Of a stretch of 64,000 nt of DNA, positions 44,238 through 53,423 are shown piece after piece. Numbering within the stretch: position 1 is the first letter of the stretch; the number at the start of each line of letters is the position of its first letter. Made by a program: the position numbers and the translations under genes. The DNA comes from Leptobrachium leishanense (Eukaryota; Chordata; Amphibia; Anura; Megophryidae): NCBI GenBank assembly GCA_009667805.1, contig CM019063.1, positions 55,040,881-55,104,880 of the forward strand, written 5' to 3'. The notes under the pieces were generated by a model. The model was not told where the DNA came from. It saw only the letters and a program-made list of their open reading frames with translations, and made no database searches.

Positions 44238-45944
44238 GTGTACAGCGCCGAGGAGGCATATGCCATCCTGGCATCAGAATCTGAGGCATCTGCGTCGGAC
44301 TCCGACCCAGATATTGACCCCGCTAACTGCTCAGAGACGTCGCTAGATACATCATCTACGCTGGCTGATGTATCTCCTAGTGATGTTTCTGATGCAGATC
44401 CTGGGCCACCACCTGCCAGCAGGAGACGCACAGCTCCAGCTGAGGAGTGGGTAGTGCCTCATCGCCAGAGGCCAGATATCCCTCCTTTCACGGCAAATCC
44501 TGGCATCAATATTGATGTTGCAGGATTTACCGCCACACAGTTTTTGCAGGTGTTTCTGGGTGATGATTTGTTGGGCCACATTGTTGCCCAATCAAATCTG
44601 TATGCCCATCAGCATTGTGCTGCGAAGCCAGACTCCTACTTGGCAAGGCAGCAATGGACCCCGCTAGATGTGCCAGAATTTCGGAAATTCTGGGCACTTA
44701 CTATGCTGATGGGCATCATAAAGAAGCCCTCAATTTGCTCCTACTGGAGCAGTAGCCCCATCTGCTCTACCCCTATTTACCCCCAATCAATGTCACGTAG
44801 AAGGTATGAAAACATTTTGCGTTTCATGCACTTCAGTGACAACAGCCTGTGCCCTCCTAGAAAGCATCCCCAGTTTGACAGGCTGTATAAAATCCACCCC
44901 CTGATTACCCACTTCGCCGCCAGGTTTGCAGAGGCTTATACACCTGGAAGGAATATCTGCGTGGATGAATCCCTAATGAAATACAAGGGAAGGCTGGGAT
45001 TCAAGCAGTATATTCCTTCCAAATGCTCCAGGTATGGAGTGAAGGTGTATAAGCTCTGTGACAGCGAGAGTGGGTATACTCAGGCCTTCCGGGTGTATGA
45101 GGGAAAGGATAGTAGCCTTGACCCTCCAGGTTGCCCAGAACACATGGGAACCAGTGGCAAGATTGTGTGGGACCTAATTTTTCCCCTGATGAACAAAGGG
45201 TACCACTTGTATGTTGATAATTTTTATACGAGTGTCCCTTTGTTCAAGCTGCTGTATTGTTTTGATACAGCAGCATGCGGTACTGTTCGCAAGAACCGCG
45301 TAGGTTTCCCAGCACAGCTTGTCCGCACCCGGTTAAAAAGGGGGGAGACCTCAGCTCTGCGCCAAGAGGAGCTGTTGGCGGTCAAGTACAGAGACAAGAA
45401 GGATGTATACCTTCTATCCACCATCCACACTGAGAGGTGTGTGGAGGTCTCTGTACGTGGCAGAGCTGAGCGCATCAGGAAACCAGTGTGCATCAAAGAC
45501 TATAACTGGCATATGGGTGGGGTTGATCTGGCAGATCAGCTGCTCCAGCCCTACCAGATTATGCGGAAGTCAAGGGCCTGGTACAAAAAGGTTGCAATTT
45601 ACCTGATGCAAATTGCAACCCACAATGCCTTTTTGCTCTGCAAAAAGGCAAACCCCGGAGTGACGCTGTCCTTTTTACAGTTTCAGCTCCAGGTCATTTC
45701 GGGGCTTTTGTACCAGGATGCACCTGCTCCCCGGGCGGTGATGGGGGACAGAGTTGGGGCTGCGCATTTTATTTATAAAATCCCCCCTACTGAGGGCAAA
45801 CAGAAACCCCAAAAAAAGGTGCAGGGTGTGTTTCAAGAGGGGCAGAGGAGAGACACAATCTTTTACTGCCCAGAATGCCCTGGACAACCCGGTCTGTGTC
45901 TTGGGGACTGTTTCAAGATATATCACACTGTGCGTGATCTGTGA
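44238..45944 (+). CDS. piggyBac transposase, near full length, start codon lost
   Basis: This open frame of 568 codons encodes a cut-and-paste transposase that inserts at TTAA. An acidic Ser/Asp-rich N-terminus precedes the RNase H-fold core, with all expected acids: D243 (CVDES), D327 (YVDNFY), D430 and D433 (MGGVDLADQ). It is closest in type to frog Uribo-like piggyBac proteins. The C-terminal cysteine-rich domain keeps CPEC...C...C...H (544-563). The frame opens without ATG: the expected initiator position just upstream (44226-44228) reads ATA, inside an expanded AT microsatellite, and no in-frame ATG lies between it and the stop at 44133. Residues ~525-535 are read in a shifted frame between an A run and a G run, removing two cysteines seen in the adjacent frame. 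Probably inactive. Confidence 0.9.
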   Translation: MYSAEEAYAILASESEASASDSDPDIDPANCSETSLDTSSTLADVSPSDVSDADPGPPPASRRRTAPAEEWVVPHRQRPDIPPFTANPGINIDVAGFTATQFLQVFLGDDLLGHIVAQSNLYAHQHCAAKPDSYLARQQWTPLDVPEFRKFWALTMLMGIIKKPSICSYWSSSPICSTPIYPQSMSRRRYENILRFMHFSDNSLCPPRKHPQFDRLYKIHPLITHFAARFAEAYTPGRNICVDESLMKYKGRLGFKQYIPSKCSRYGVKVYKLCDSESGYTQAFRVYEGKDSSLDPPGCPEHMGTSGKIVWDLIFPLMNKGYHLYVDNFYTSVPLFKLLYCFDTAACGTVRKNRVGFPAQLVRTRLKRGETSALRQEELLAVKYRDKKDVYLLSTIHTERCVEVSVRGRAERIRKPVCIKDYNWHMGGVDLADQLLQPYQIMRKSRAWYKKVAIYLMQIATHNAFLLCKKANPGVTLSFLQFQLQVISGLLYQDAPAPRAVMGDRVGAAHFIYKIPPTEGKQKPQKKVQGVFQEGQRRDTIFYCPECPGQPGLCLGDCFKIYHTVRDL

Positions 45945-48428
45945 TTTTTTTTTCCTTTCTATTTTTTCTTACAGTCTAGTTAGTTAGTTCAGTTTATTTA
46001 TTTTTTTCTTTTACTGCACCAGACTTTTACATTTTATTCCTACATTTTTATGTTCTACAATTGGTGCTGTATTTTGCCAAAATCCTGGCAAACCTATGCA
46101 TGGGGGGCATGGGTGTACTCAGGAGATCTTGCAGAAAACAACCTGGAGAGTTTTCATGCAGTAACAAACAACAGTGTCTCCTAAATCACAGTCCAAATCT
46201 AATGTGGGCGTAAAAATCTGAAAATTTAAAAATTACACCACACACCTTCTCAAATGTTTTGGGCTAAAGCCGTTGCATCCATGGCATCAAAGCACTCCAT
46301 ATGCAATACCTTGGGGTGTCAACATAACAAATATAAACAATTTTCTGGCAATAATTCAAACTGGGGTATGCGGTAGACCCAAAACCAAAGCTAGGCCTAG
46401 CTGAAGAAATAATCTCAATTTCAACTCTAATGACAAAGTCATAAAAATTGTATTTGAACCTTCCCAAAATCCTGGCAAACCTATGCATGGGGGGCATGGG
46501 TGTACTCAGGAGATCTTGCAGAAAACAACCTGGAGAGTTTTCATGCAGTAACAAACAACAGTGTCTCCTAAGGCTGGGGTCAGACGAGCGTGATTTCTAC
46601 GGACTGTACGTCCGTGCAGTACGGACATCGTCAGTACGGATGACGCAGTAGTGGTCACACAGTCCGTTTTTTTCACTGAAGTTATTTTGACGGATGTAGG
46701 AGGGAAAAATAAAATTACAATGAAAAAACATTCTGTCCGTCAAAAATGCTGGACGTATAAATGCAGTCCGTCTGACCATGCTCCATCACTCACACACAAA
46801 GCTATGCAGACGTTGTGGACGCAGCGCACTCCGCACGTCCGTTCTAGCAGTATTACGTTCTTGCCTAACCTGCGTCCGTTTGCCGCGGCCGTTGTGCGTC
46901 CGCAGTTCAGTGCGGATGTACTTCATGTGTCAGGCTCCAATGGACTTTCTTTCATGCTATCACGGACGTACTTTTAGGCGCAATCACGGACGTGAACACT
47001 ACGCTCGTCTGACACCAGCCTTAATCACAGTCCAAAACTGATGTGGGTGTGAAAATGAAAAATGACCACCAAACAGTATCTAATTTGTTTGGAGCAAACG
47101 GATGCATCCATAGCATAAAAACACTCCATTTACAATACTTTGGGGTGTTAGCTTACCAAATATATGCACGTTCATAAAACTGGGGTATGTAAAAAGGCCC
47201 CTAAAAAGAAGATAAGCAAAGAAGATACTGTATGTCAAATTAGAAAAATGACAAGCACATGTCAAAGATTGGCGTAGCACCCCAAAAACAACAAAACAAA
47301 TCTATATATGGGTGGTATCACTTTACTCAGAAGATGTTGCTGAACATATCTTGGGGTGTTTTTTGGCAGTAACCCATAACTGGATTTGACAATTCATGCC
47401 TAAAGTACAATGTGTGTGAAAAAATAACCCAAAAAGTGACTACCTGAAAGTTTGACAAAGAGCTAGTGCATGGAAAGTGTTAAAATACAACTCTTTGAAG
47501 CACCCTAGGGTGTGCCCTTTCTAAAAATATATGGTTTGATGGAGGTAAATTACTTTGGCCGGCTTCAAAAATGTCCCAAATAGGACATGGGTGCATGATG
47601 ACGAAATGTGAAAATTCCAAGTTGGAAAACTGAAATGCGCACCCCCCAAATAAGGCCTATTAGCCCCCAAATGACCCAACATACCTATACATGGGTGGTA
47701 TCAATTTACTCAGAAGATGTTGATGAACATATTTTGGGGTGTTTTTTGGCAGTAAACCTTAAAGTTCACAGTACATGTATTCTTAAATTGCATTCAAAAA
47801 AAAATAATCACCAAAACTTTTTTTTTCTCAAACTTTGGCATAGATTTGTGGTAAAATGGTTTGCATGGAAAGAGTCAAAATACCCCAAGTTTAATACCTT
47901 GATTTGTGTGCTTTAAAAAAATATGTATATGTGGAGGGTTATTCAGGAATTAGTGACAGATATCAGTGTTACAATGTCACTAGCACTAGTTTTAAAAGTA
48001 AACCCTTTGTAAATGGCAAAGTGCTACTTTCACTTATTGTTGCATAAGAAAAGGAGAAAAGCGAGGAATATGTAAACATTGGGTATTGCTAAACTCAGAA
48101 CTAAATTTAGAAACTAATAAGGAATTAAATTTTTTTGACGGTTGTTGATACATAAGAAATTTTGGGGGTCAAAGTTCAAAAAAGTGGTGTTTTTTCAATT
48201 TCTTTGTCATATTTCACAATGTTTTTTATAGTAAATTATATGAAATGATGAAAAAAATGGTATCTTTATAAAGTCCATTTAATGACGAGAAAAACAGTGT
48301 AAAATATGTGTGTGTTGCATAAACGAGTAAGAGGAAAATTTGACGTAAACACAAACAGCGCAGAAACATAAAAACAGCAGCGGTCACTAAAGGACGGATT
48401 TGTGTAAAACCGCCCGGTCACTAAGGGG
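45945..48428 (+). repeat. piggyBac 3' region built of diverged ~380 bp modules
   Basis: The blocks TATGCATGGGGGGCATGGGT / CTATATATGGGTGGTATCAC, TACTCAGAAGATGTTGCTGA and GGGGTGTTTTTTGGCAGTAA recur near 46090, 46480, 47310 and 47685. Spacing is about 375-390 bp once a MITE is discounted. The first two modules are nearly identical, the later ones more diverged. Non-coding. Confidence 0.8.
46572..47020. mobile_element. MITE, GGCTRGGGTC ends, copy 3, in the piggyBac 3' region
   Basis: The 449 bp element is flanked by TAA and TTA, with ends GGCTGGGGTCAGACGAGCG and, reversed, GGCTGGTGTCAGACGAGCG. The unoccupied site is visible in the tandem copy at about 46190 (TCTCCTAAATCACAG). Confidence 0.82.
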
Positions 48429-48432
48429 TTAA

Positions 48433-48673
48433 AAACGGGGTTTTTTTTAAAAACTTTTTGTCCTTGTTTCCTGTCCCCCAGGGCACTACCCGGACCCCCA
48501 TACACCTTTTATGGCAAATATCTAGCATATATGCCCTCTTGGAGGGCACTCTAAAAACCGAATTTTCAGCCCCATTGACTTGCATGGAGTTCGAGTTCGG
48601 GTTCGGACCCGAACATATGGAAAGTTCGGGTTCGGGCCCGAACCGAACTCGGGCGGTGTTCGGCTCATCCCTA
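48433..48673 (+). mobile_element. hAT copy 3: right-end fragment
   Basis: The sequence AAACTTTTTGTCCTTGTTTC ... GTTCGGCTCATCCCTA matches the last ~240 bp of hAT copies 1 and 2, ending in the inverted TAGGGATGAGCC terminus. It begins precisely at the TTAA that ends the piggyBac element. Its left part is absent. Confidence 0.82.
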
Positions 48674-48738
48674 GTCAGAATGACACTGGACCCCGGTGAG
48701 AGAGGTGAGTATCTCTCCCAGGGCTCCCGCTAGAGGGT

Positions 48739-48787
48739 GACGTGTGGGGAACGTCCTTCACATATAACGGGACGTTCCCCACACGTC
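48739..48787. other. Perfect 18 bp hairpin
   Basis: GACGTGTGGGGAACGTCC (48739-48756) and its reverse complement (48770-48787) flank a 12-base loop. The sequence after it (CTCCGCAGGGAAAGGGTT) resembles that following a hairpin at 23140, so it may be a remnant of a related hairpin-rich element. Confidence 0.8.
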
Positions 48788-48789
48788 CT

Positions 48790-49613
48790 CCGCAGGGAAA
48801 GGGTTGAGTAACTTTTTTTAAACAGAAATTAGTTAGAAACACATCCCGGTGCATGTGGTTACTAGATAATTTTGGTGATGAGATGAATTCCTGCAGCATT
48901 TTAACTCAGACATTATTTCCATGGATTAATTTAAGGGTAAACTATGTGAATAAACAGCAACAAATCCCCCCGTTTTCCCTCTGCGATTGAGATTATTGCG
49001 GGTTTTTATTTTTAAATTACCCACTTATTTTAAAACTTATTACAGAACAGGCAGAACGGATTAACAGACCGTGAAAAGCTTCTCCTATTAACATGCTCCT
49101 TTTCTTGTGCTGTATAAGACCTGTCGGCGGTGAGATTGTCGGCGGCTAAAGATCACTTTTGAATAATTACAATCCAAATATTCATATATCAAACACACAA
49201 TATGCCTGGGAAGTCCATCAGGTCTTGTAAGGTCATTCAATCCTGACAAAGTCCTCATTTACATGCAAAAAAAATAAATCAGTAAGACTGGGGAAAAAAT
49301 GACTGTAACAATGTCACCTTCACCTGGGAGTCAATTTACATAGTAATAAACCAATATAGATTGAAAACAGATTCAATTCCACCACGTTCCACTACTTTTT
49401 ACATCTCTTATTGCTGTCAATCCAAAGGAATGGGGAAAAGTACACAATTTTTTATTCATGATGTTTATTCAACTAAATATTTAATTGAAGAAGACAGTTG
49501 GAAAAATTCCCTGAAAATATACAGAACACAATATATCTGGAAAAAACGTTCTTTCACCAATATGGCTGCGAAGATGCCCATATTTTAGCTTTTCATTTTA
49601 AGTCTGGCTGTCC
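48790..49613. other. No feature recognised
   Basis: A/T-rich non-coding sequence without recognisable frames or repeats. Confidence 0.45.
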
Positions 49614-49621
49614 ACTGAGTC

Positions 49622-50029
49622 CAGGGCTGGACTGGGACAAAAAAAATCAGCCCTGGACTTCATCCGGACCGGCCCATTTTATTTCTCCAAAAACACACAA
49701 AAATAGTATATATGCCAATCGGATCGCTCAACCAATCACTCTACACAGATACCGGAGTTGCTGCAGAGCAATTGGGTAAAACAACTCATCAGCACTGAGG
49801 TTGAGTGCGTACCATGTATTAAGTTGAGGCGGACGTGAAGTGTGCCTCACCACGGTGGCCCCAATAAGTCGACTGTGACAGACTGCATCTGTTTTACAGA
49901 CTGTAAGGAATTTCTTACCTCACCCAATTAGGGCATTGCATGGCACGGTGAACCAGCATTCTCACTGGCCCACTGAGCCATCGGCCCACCAGGAATCTCC
50001 CTGTAGTCCCTATGGCCAGTACATGCCTG
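49622..50029. mobile_element. hAT-type MITE, CAGGGCTGGACTGG end
   Basis: The 408 bp segment starts CAGGGCTGGACTGGGAC and ends GGCCAGTACATGCCTG. Its flanks ACTGAGTC (49614-49621) and AATGAGTC (50030-50037) match at 7 of 8 bases. The ends resemble the Charlie-like hAT group. Non-coding. Confidence 0.75.
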
Positions 50030-50037
50030 AATGAGTC

Positions 50038-50930
50038 TGTAGTCAGACGATGGACTTGGCCGTAGAACTATGAACAACTTTTTTTTGAACGATCTGGGTC
50101 ATCCACTGCAAGCCACTATGGATGATCCAGATCGACTGACGGATGGACAGGCTGCCGAAACCCGACGGACTGAAGAATAAAAAAAAGCCAAACGGTGCCG
50201 AAGACTGCCGTACTGAAGGAAGAAAATGCCACCGAAGGCCGTCAGACTGCAGGAGAAAAAAAACAAAGACGAACTCTGGTGTTCTTCTAATAGGTTTGAA
50301 TATTGTTTAAACAAAAAAAATGCATTTAAAATGTGTCTAAATAATAAATAAAGGTTCTTTAAAAAATAATAAAAAAGTCTGTTAAAAAATAAACTCCTGA
50401 GGGTTGCTGGATCTCTCTCGCAGGGATGAGTATTGTATGGCAGCCTTCAATGTTGGACTGGCACATGGCCACAGGCATTGTTTTCAGCCTCCCCCCTGGC
50501 ATGCTGGAAGAGTGCCTGAAGGGGTGGGGTCCATTGGCCCTATCTATCTCCCCATTGGTAGGAGCTACAGAAATAAGAAAGGCATCACTGGAAAAGTCAG
50601 AGTCTAACCTTTCCAGCAATGCCCCTCATAACCCTTTACCTGCCATTACCTCTATCCAGTACCAATTGGCCCCGGATCATGGTATTCTTCCTGTGGGGGC
50701 TGACATCTTGGATCCTTTTTGTTGTACTAACCTGATACATAAATTCAATATTTTATTCAACGCAATTTGGCAGTTTTTGCCGACGTCCGATAACTTCTTC
50801 AGCAACTCCAATTTTCGCAAATTACAGTGGCCATGCGCTAAATAGGGAATTCACCATATTTTCTGCGAAATTGATTCCCCAAAATGTGATAAAAAGCAAA
50901 GGATCTAAATATGAATAGACCCTTTAGATT
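50038..50930. other. No feature recognised
   Basis: Open frames up to 139 codons occur (50426-50845) but show no domain I can identify. I regard them as chance frames. Confidence 0.4.
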
Positions 50931-51240
50931 CTAACTTCCATAATAACCCCTAAAATGCCATAAAACCAGGGAAATACAATAAAAATAAGAAACTGTATGG
51001 CATGTAGCTTACCCATTAACCCCTAAAATGCCATTAATCAAGGGAAATCATGAAATGTATACACTGTGAGACATGTAGCCTGCACATTAACTCCAAAAAT
51101 GCTCTCGATAAATGAAAAAATAAAATGTATACTGCGAGGAATGAAGCCTGCCCATTAACCCTTAATATACCTATAAGTAAACCAAGGCAAAAACAAAAGT
51201 AATACACAAAGTAAAATATAGTCTGATCATTAACCCTGTC
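50930..51240. repeat. Degenerate ~80 bp tandem repeat (about 3.5 copies)
   Basis: The blocks CATTAACCCCTAAAATGCCA and GCATGTAGCCTGCCCATTAA recur at about 80 bp spacing with clear divergence. Non-coding. Confidence 0.65.
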
Positions 51241-52004
51241 ACTGCTGAGTCATTTCCACCCTGTGAAAAAAATTGTTTTGTTTGTATTTCATTATTTACG
51301 ATTTTGGCTTTAACTTGAATATGGTCATGTTGGGTATTGTTGGAAAGGCCAGACCCCGCTCTTTCTAATGACATCTTGATGGACCACGTACGTTTCACGG
51401 GGCCAGAGATACATCAGTCTGAATATGGGGGGAAGCTGGAGACTGAATCCTGGTGGGGGGCACATGGGGGAGGGCAAGGAATAACCTAGGGGGGGGGGGC
51501 AATTGCCCCCCTGGCCCCCGCCTAGAGACGTCTATGCCCAGTATATTCACATAAATCCATGAATAAGCCGTATCAGTGAAGTCATAAAAGTTGACTTTAT
51601 CTACGTTTGAATAATGTAATATTTATTCATATTAAACCGTTCAATACTTTCTTTCCTTTGATATAGTCGATATAATGAACATTTCCTCTACACTTTGTGT
51701 AACTGCCTCCTACACTCCTTACATTAATAGGTGACGTTTCCGAGCGAGAAGCAGCTCCTTTTTAATTATTATATTTATTTTATTGAATTATTATATTCCA
51801 GACACTAATCGGCATTCAGGTAGCTCTGATAATTATTCATGGCAGAGATTTAGCAGGATTTTCTTCATTTTATCTTTCACATAATAATATAACAGCAGGA
51901 AACGCAAGACGTGAGAATATAGTAAGAAAAATATACAGAATATGTACATGTGACAATATCATGTTGCGAGAGTTCAAACCTTTCACAACTGAAAACGAAT
52001 TGAT
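51241..52004. other. Non-coding; possible hAT end remnant
   Basis: A degraded GGTCATGTTGGGTATTGTTGGAAAGGCCAG hairpin motif (read in parts) lies at 51327-51371. A GC-rich block (GGGGGGCAATTGCCCCCCTGG near 51490) is palindromic. No gene. Confidence 0.45.
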
Positions 52005-52260
52005 TCAAAAAGCAGTGATTAGCAAATCAAACATTTACATACATTTTTAAGGACTAGTGTGCCCTGTGAGGAGAAATTAAAATCAATCTGAAATCTCTTT
52101 CATAACACCCTGCATTAATGTAAAGAAGCTACAAGAAGCAGCCCCCACCCTCACTGAAATAAAACGCTCAACAAACTTTACTGCTGCATTACAGCAGCCA
52201 GGGATTTGGCAGAAGACAGGGAGAGCTGTGGGGTCACTCACTGCTGTACAGGATTGTCCC
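52005..52260. repeat. Dispersed repeat, second copy (see 14745-14980)
   Basis: It shares ordered blocks with 14745-14980, including GCTACAAGAAGCAGC, GCTGCATTACA and CAGGGATTTGGCAGAA. Unidentified family, non-coding. Confidence 0.55.
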
Positions 52261-53423
52261 AATCTGATTTATTGAGACAAGGGTTTATGTAAATTACAGT
52301 GTGTGAACACTGATTGCAATGGCGTACCTAGAACATTTGGCACCCGGGGCGGATCCTATATTTGGCACCCCCCCCCAACTTTAAAATGTATTAAAACAAT
52401 CACCCACACTTTTTTTAAAGGTTTTCAAAAATATTTGTTGTATATATATATGTCAACTTGAAAAAACTAGAAACATGAAAAATAAATGATTTAGAAATAA
52501 ATAAAATAAGTTTAGGAAAATAACATTAACAGTGAAGAACAGTTGAACTAAGCTAATACTGCTTTGCTTTCTATAAACAAAAAACAGAGGTCAAAATGAG
52601 GCTACCCAGTCTTATCTACAAAGGTACTTTGAAAGGATTCACATCCTCTGTCTTCGAGCCTTCATTGCTGCAAATTGATCAATGACTTCATCAAAGCTAA
52701 TTTTCTTTGCATAATCATGTTAAATTGAAAGTATGGCTAGATGTGTCAACCTTGTCTCACTCATGGTGGAGCGAAAGTCATTTTTTATCAATTTTAATTT
52801 GGAAAAACTTCTTTCACATGAAGCAATGGACACGCAGAGAGTCGAAAAGAATCTCTAACAAAGTGACAAGTTTGATAAAAAATCCCATTTAACAATAAAC
52901 TCCAGAAACTGCAATGCAGTCCATTTCTTTGCCTCTTCCACGCTGATCTTGGCAGCTTCCAAATGCCTCTGAAGGCGTTCAATTTCAACATAGATGTCTT
53001 CATTAGAGAATTCATCAAAAATCTCAGTTAATTTTGGAGCATAATTCCGAAGATCTATTTCTGTTGCAACAACCAAAGTGTTTGGCTGAATAACAGCAAA
53101 GACTGAAAGGATTTTCTCAATTGCCTTAGAACGAATGTCTAACTCCTGATGGAACCGATCAAGGCACTCAAACATGGCCCTTTTCAATTCATCTGGCAAT
53201 GGGAGATCAGCATCCTTTGCCTTCTCTCCTGGCATTGTTTTCCGGAGCTTTACTCTCCCTCTTCTCTCCATAGAAATGTCCATTTCCTCACACGTGGTAG
53301 TTGCGTAACGAATGGTCTTCTCCACAATTTCATTGCGCTGATCCGCAAGAAATGCTTTCAGGGCTTGTAGCTTCACAATGCACTTTTCTAGAGTGAGTCC
53401 CAGTGTTGGCAAATACTTCTATG

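Larger units (their letters stand above)
43440..48432 (+). mobile_element. piggyBac-type transposon (left end not found)
   Basis: The segment holds a nearly complete piggyBac transposase frame, a hairpin-rich leader and a long repetitive 3' region. It ends GGTCACTAAGGGGTTAA with TTAA at 48429-48432, the piggyBac target. I could not find the matching TTAA/CCCCTTAG left end next to element B, so the left side is truncated or rearranged and 43440 is only a limit. Confidence 0.75.

Noticed and set aside
44238..45944. Domesticated host PGBD gene
   Set aside because: The frame has no ATG, lies next to a TTAA end and has hairpin and repeat regions typical of a mobile copy. No introns or conserved host context are seen.
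50426..50845. 139-codon open frame as a small gene
   Set aside because: No recognisable domain, no signal and no conserved neighbour; it is within the length expected by chance.
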